Positions 61,845-64,000 of a DNA stretch of 64,000 nt are shown one piece after another. Below the pieces are notes generated by a model. The model did not search any database. It was not told where the DNA came from and worked only from the letters and a program-made list of their open reading frames with translations. Each line of letters opens with the position of its first letter. Position 1 is the stretch's first letter. Source of the stretch: an uncultured Ruminiclostridium sp. (GTDB lineage: Bacteria > Bacillota > Clostridia > Oscillospirales > Ruminococcaceae). The stretch is taken from assembly GCA_944388385.1 (NCBI GenBank), contig CALXIO010000013.1:1-64000 (forward strand). Reading direction: 5' to 3'. The position numbers were made by a program, and so were the translations under genes.

Positions 61845-63068
61845 GTGAAGGCTAAACTTAATTTTAAGCATACAACCATCGCCTGCTATGCAGGATATAT
61901 AACCCAGGCGGTGGTAAATAATCTGGCACCTATTTTATTTATAGTGTTTCAGCAGAAATTTCATCTGTCCTATGACTATATAAGTATGCTTATTGCCATA
62001 AATTTCATAACTCAGCTTATAGTGGATGTGCTGTCGGTAAAGCTGTGCAGGGTATTTTCCCCAAGAACCCTTACCATAGTCGCCCATATATGCAGTGCCA
62101 CAGGACTTATCTGCATGGGTATTCTTCCTATGCTGTGTCCCTATACCTTTTTGGTGCTTGCCCTGTCCATTGTGCTTTATGCCATAGGGGGCGGACTTAT
62201 TGAGGTAATGATAAGCCCCATAGTGGAGGCTATCCCGGAGGACGAAAACACAAACCGTGCCGCCGCCATGAGCCTGCTTCATTCCTTTTACTGCTGGGGT
62301 CAGATGGGTGTAGTGCTTATCTCCACCATATTTATTGCCCTTACCGGATATGAGCTTTGGTTTATTCTGCCGGTGGTATGGTCCTTGATACCTGCTTTCA
62401 ATGCAATAGCATTTTTCTTTGTTCCCATAAGCCTAACTTCAGACGAGGGTCATGAGGGAATTTCCCATATGAAGGAGCTTTTTAAAAAGGGCTTTGGCTT
62501 TATACTTATTATAATGCTTTGTGCAGGGGCAAGTGAGCTTGCCATGTCCCAATGGTCCTCACTTTTTGCCCAAAGGGGTCTACTTGTATCAAAGTCGGTG
62601 GGAGATCTTTTAGGACCCTGTCTGTTTGCGGCTCTTATGGGTACAGGAAGAGTGTTATACAGTAAGCTTGCATCAAGGCTTAATATTATAAATGTGCTTT
62701 GTGCCTGCTCGGGACTTTGTATTATATGCTATGTTACCGCCGCATTATCCGACAATGCAATATTTTCCCTTATTGCCTGCGGTATCTGTGGCTTTTCCGT
62801 TGCGGTAATGTGGCCGGGTACCTATTCCCTTTCTACCGCCACAATTCCGGGAGGCGGTACGGGAATGTTCGGAATAATGGCTCTTGCAGGGGATCTCGGC
62901 TGTTGTTCAGGCCCCTTTGTTGCCGGCATGGTATGTAACGGAATTATTTCCGGCGGCGGCAGTGAGGGTATTGGTATGAAAGCAGGTTTCGGCGTTGCTG
63001 TAATATTCCCTGTTATGCTTATTGCAGGTGCGCTTTTGTTAAGGGCGCTGCATAAGAAAAAATCATAA
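61845..63068 (+). CDS. Major facilitator superfamily transporter
   Basis: 407 residues from a GTG start with GAGAGG upstream. Twelve hydrophobic segments in two halves. The pattern (YAIGGGLIEVMISPIVEAIP, SLLHSFYCWGQMG) recalls the FucP/FHS branch, where sugar porters keep a GxG helix and a His-Ser-Phe-Tyr-x-x-Gly segment. Likely a solute uptake permease; substrate unknown. It stands alone with promoter and terminator. Confidence 0.8.
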   Translation: MKAKLNFKHTTIACYAGYITQAVVNNLAPILFIVFQQKFHLSYDYISMLIAINFITQLIVDVLSVKLCRVFSPRTLTIVAHICSATGLICMGILPMLCPYTFLVLALSIVLYAIGGGLIEVMISPIVEAIPEDENTNRAAAMSLLHSFYCWGQMGVVLISTIFIALTGYELWFILPVVWSLIPAFNAIAFFFVPISLTSDEGHEGISHMKELFKKGFGFILIIMLCAGASELAMSQWSSLFAQRGLLVSKSVGDLLGPCLFAALMGTGRVLYSKLASRLNIINVLCACSGLCIICYVTAALSDNAIFSLIACGICGFSVAVMWPGTYSLSTATIPGGGTGMFGIMALAGDLGCCSGPFVAGMVCNGIISGGGSEGIGMKAGFGVAVIFPVMLIAGALLLRALHKKKS

Positions 63069-63072
63069 TGTC

Positions 63073-63099
63073 AAAAAAGGAGGTATTACCTCCTTTTTT
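63073..63099 (+). terminator. Terminator after the MFS gene
   Basis: 12-bp perfect stem AAAAAAGGAGGT/ACCTCCTTTTTT, 3-base loop, directly after the stop. Confidence 0.9.
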
Positions 63100-63141
63100 C
63101 TTTATATTCAGTTGATGTTTTTGTATCACAATAATATTTGC

Positions 63142-63170
63142 TTTACATTTAAGGGAAATTGTGGTATACT
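63142..63170 (+). promoter_or_regulatory. Promoter of the flippase gene
   Basis: TTTACA (63142-63147), 17 bases, TATACT (63165-63170). Confidence 0.65.
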
Positions 63171-63203
63171 ATCAGTATGTATGCAATATAACAAAGAGGA
63201 ATA

Positions 63204-64000
63204 ATGCGGATGAAGATAAATCAGATCAAGGCAGGCTCTCTCCTATCATATCTGTCCCTTATCTTAGGTACAGTGGTGTCACTTGTATATACACCTATTA
63301 TGATAGAGCGTCTGGGTCAGAGTGAATACGGTGTGTACTCCATAGTTTTGCCTATGGTGTCCTACTTAAACCTGTTCAGCTTCGGCCTTGGCAGTGCCTA
63401 TACACGATATTACACAAGATATAAAGAGGCAAACGACCGGTTCAGCATGGCAAAGCTGAATGGTATGTTTATGATAATCTATACCATTATAGGCTTTGTG
63501 GTATTGGCGGTTGGATGTACAATAGCGGCAAACCCCCGTCTTGCCTTCGGCGAAAAGCTCACCGACTCGGAAATTGAGCTTGCGGTAAGGCTGATGTATA
63601 TTATGACAGTCACCGCCGCTTTGAGCTTTCCTTTAAGTGTCTTTGAATCAAATACCATGGTAAATGAACGGTATGTATTTTTAAAGGCTCTTGGCTTTGT
63701 TAAATCCGTTATAAATCCTCTCCTTATTATACCCCTTCTTATGATAGGGCTTCGCTCTGAGGCTATTGCCTATATGAGTCTTGCCTTTACCCTGTTTTCC
63801 GGTATCCTTAATATATGGTACTGCTTTAAAAAGCTGGATATACGGTTTTACTTCAAGAAATTTGACTTTAAGCTGCTTTTCTCCATGTTCCGCTTTACCG
63901 GGTGGGTATTCCTCGGTATTGTGGTTGACCAGCTTAACTGGTCGGTGGATAAAATCCTTCTTGCCTGGATGAGAGGCTCTGAGCACGTGGCTATCTATAA
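63204..64000 (+). CDS. Wzx-type polysaccharide flippase, N-terminal part (runs off window)
   Basis: 265 codons are open to the window end. Start at ATG 63204 or, better spaced from AGAGGA, ATG 63210. It begins INQIKAGSLLSYLSLILGT, VSLVYTPIMIERLGQSEYG, the standard opening of Wzx/MurJ-like MOP-superfamily exporters, and shows seven or more hydrophobic segments with FSFGLGSAYTRYY. Such proteins flip undecaprenyl-linked sugar repeats across the membrane. It may open a capsule or surface polysaccharide locus beyond the edge. Confidence 0.85.
   Translation, partial: MRMKINQIKAGSLLSYLSLILGTVVSLVYTPIMIERLGQSEYGVYSIVLPMVSYLNLFSFGLGSAYTRYYTRYKEANDRFSMAKLNGMFMIIYTIIGFVVLAVGCTIAANPRLAFGEKLTDSEIELAVRLMYIMTVTAALSFPLSVFESNTMVNERYVFLKALGFVKSVINPLLIIPLLMIGLRSEAIAYMSLAFTLFSGILNIWYCFKKLDIRFYFKKFDFKLLFSMFRFTGWVFLGIVVDQLNWSVDKILLAWMRGSEHVAIY

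Overview
The window looks like core chromosome of a low-to-mid GC Firmicute of class Clostridia, most likely a Ruminococcaceae/Oscillospiraceae member. This is inferred from the gene families. They include a dcw cluster with mraZ and a PASTA-type transpeptidase, SpoIIE and a CwlD-like amidase (endospore lineage), a type III glutamine synthetase, a GH9 glycosidase, acidic Pro/Glu/Thr-rich surface proteins, and vegetative promoters that repeatedly fit TTGACA-17-TATAAT. I see no transposase, integrase, phage gene or CRISPR array.

Layout. 1-4250 (minus) holds surface and envelope genes: a truncated GLUG-repeat protein, a membrane-anchored protein with a possible carbohydrate-binding domain and a repeat stalk, a small exported protein, and an M23/LysM/G5 peptidoglycan hydrolase behind WalR-like boxes. 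4473-10940 (minus) is a compact run: HlyD-like lipoprotein, FtsX-like permease, small membrane protein, TtcA-like thiolase, a Gly-Ser-Tyr pentad-repeat protein and a putative glycosyltransferase overlapping it by 4 bases. 11186-18014 (plus) is pyrG-ppk1-polA-rimI. 18041-19457 (minus) is comF with a membrane protein. 19647-33065 (minus) is division and wall synthesis in transcription order mraZ, rsmH, ftsL, ftsI/spoVD, murE, mraY, ftsW, murG, murA, ftsQ, ftsZ, with MraZ-box-like repeats at the mraZ promoter.

33401-38467 (minus) is a two-gene unit of a degenerate SNF2/SF2 helicase-like protein and a large GHKL (sacsin/Hsp90-type) ATPase. It is one of the two best candidates for an undescribed system; the other is the pentad-repeat/glycosyltransferase pair. 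38816-42717 (plus) is an HD hydrolase and then rpmH-rnpA-yidD-yidC-jag. 42946-49354 (plus) is glnN with a terminator-like leader and a structured 3' region, followed by a YclNOPQ-type iron-siderophore ABC operon whose binding-protein signal peptide is out of frame by one base. 49444-52799 (minus) is a cytoplasmic GH9 enzyme, a 54-codon small gene and gdhA. 53180-53834 (plus) is smpB and tRNA-Leu(GAG). 53889-61533 (minus) is spoIIE, rsmA, radA, a cwlD-like amidase and a GGDEF protein. 61845-64000 (plus) is an MFS transporter and a truncated flippase.

How the genes fit together: most serve growth and envelope building, namely nucleotide supply, lipid II synthesis and septum assembly, membrane protein insertion, ammonium assimilation by GlnN and GdhA, iron uptake and cellodextrin use. 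Coordinates, reading frames and motifs were read directly from the sequence. Family names rest on remembered motifs, without database searches.
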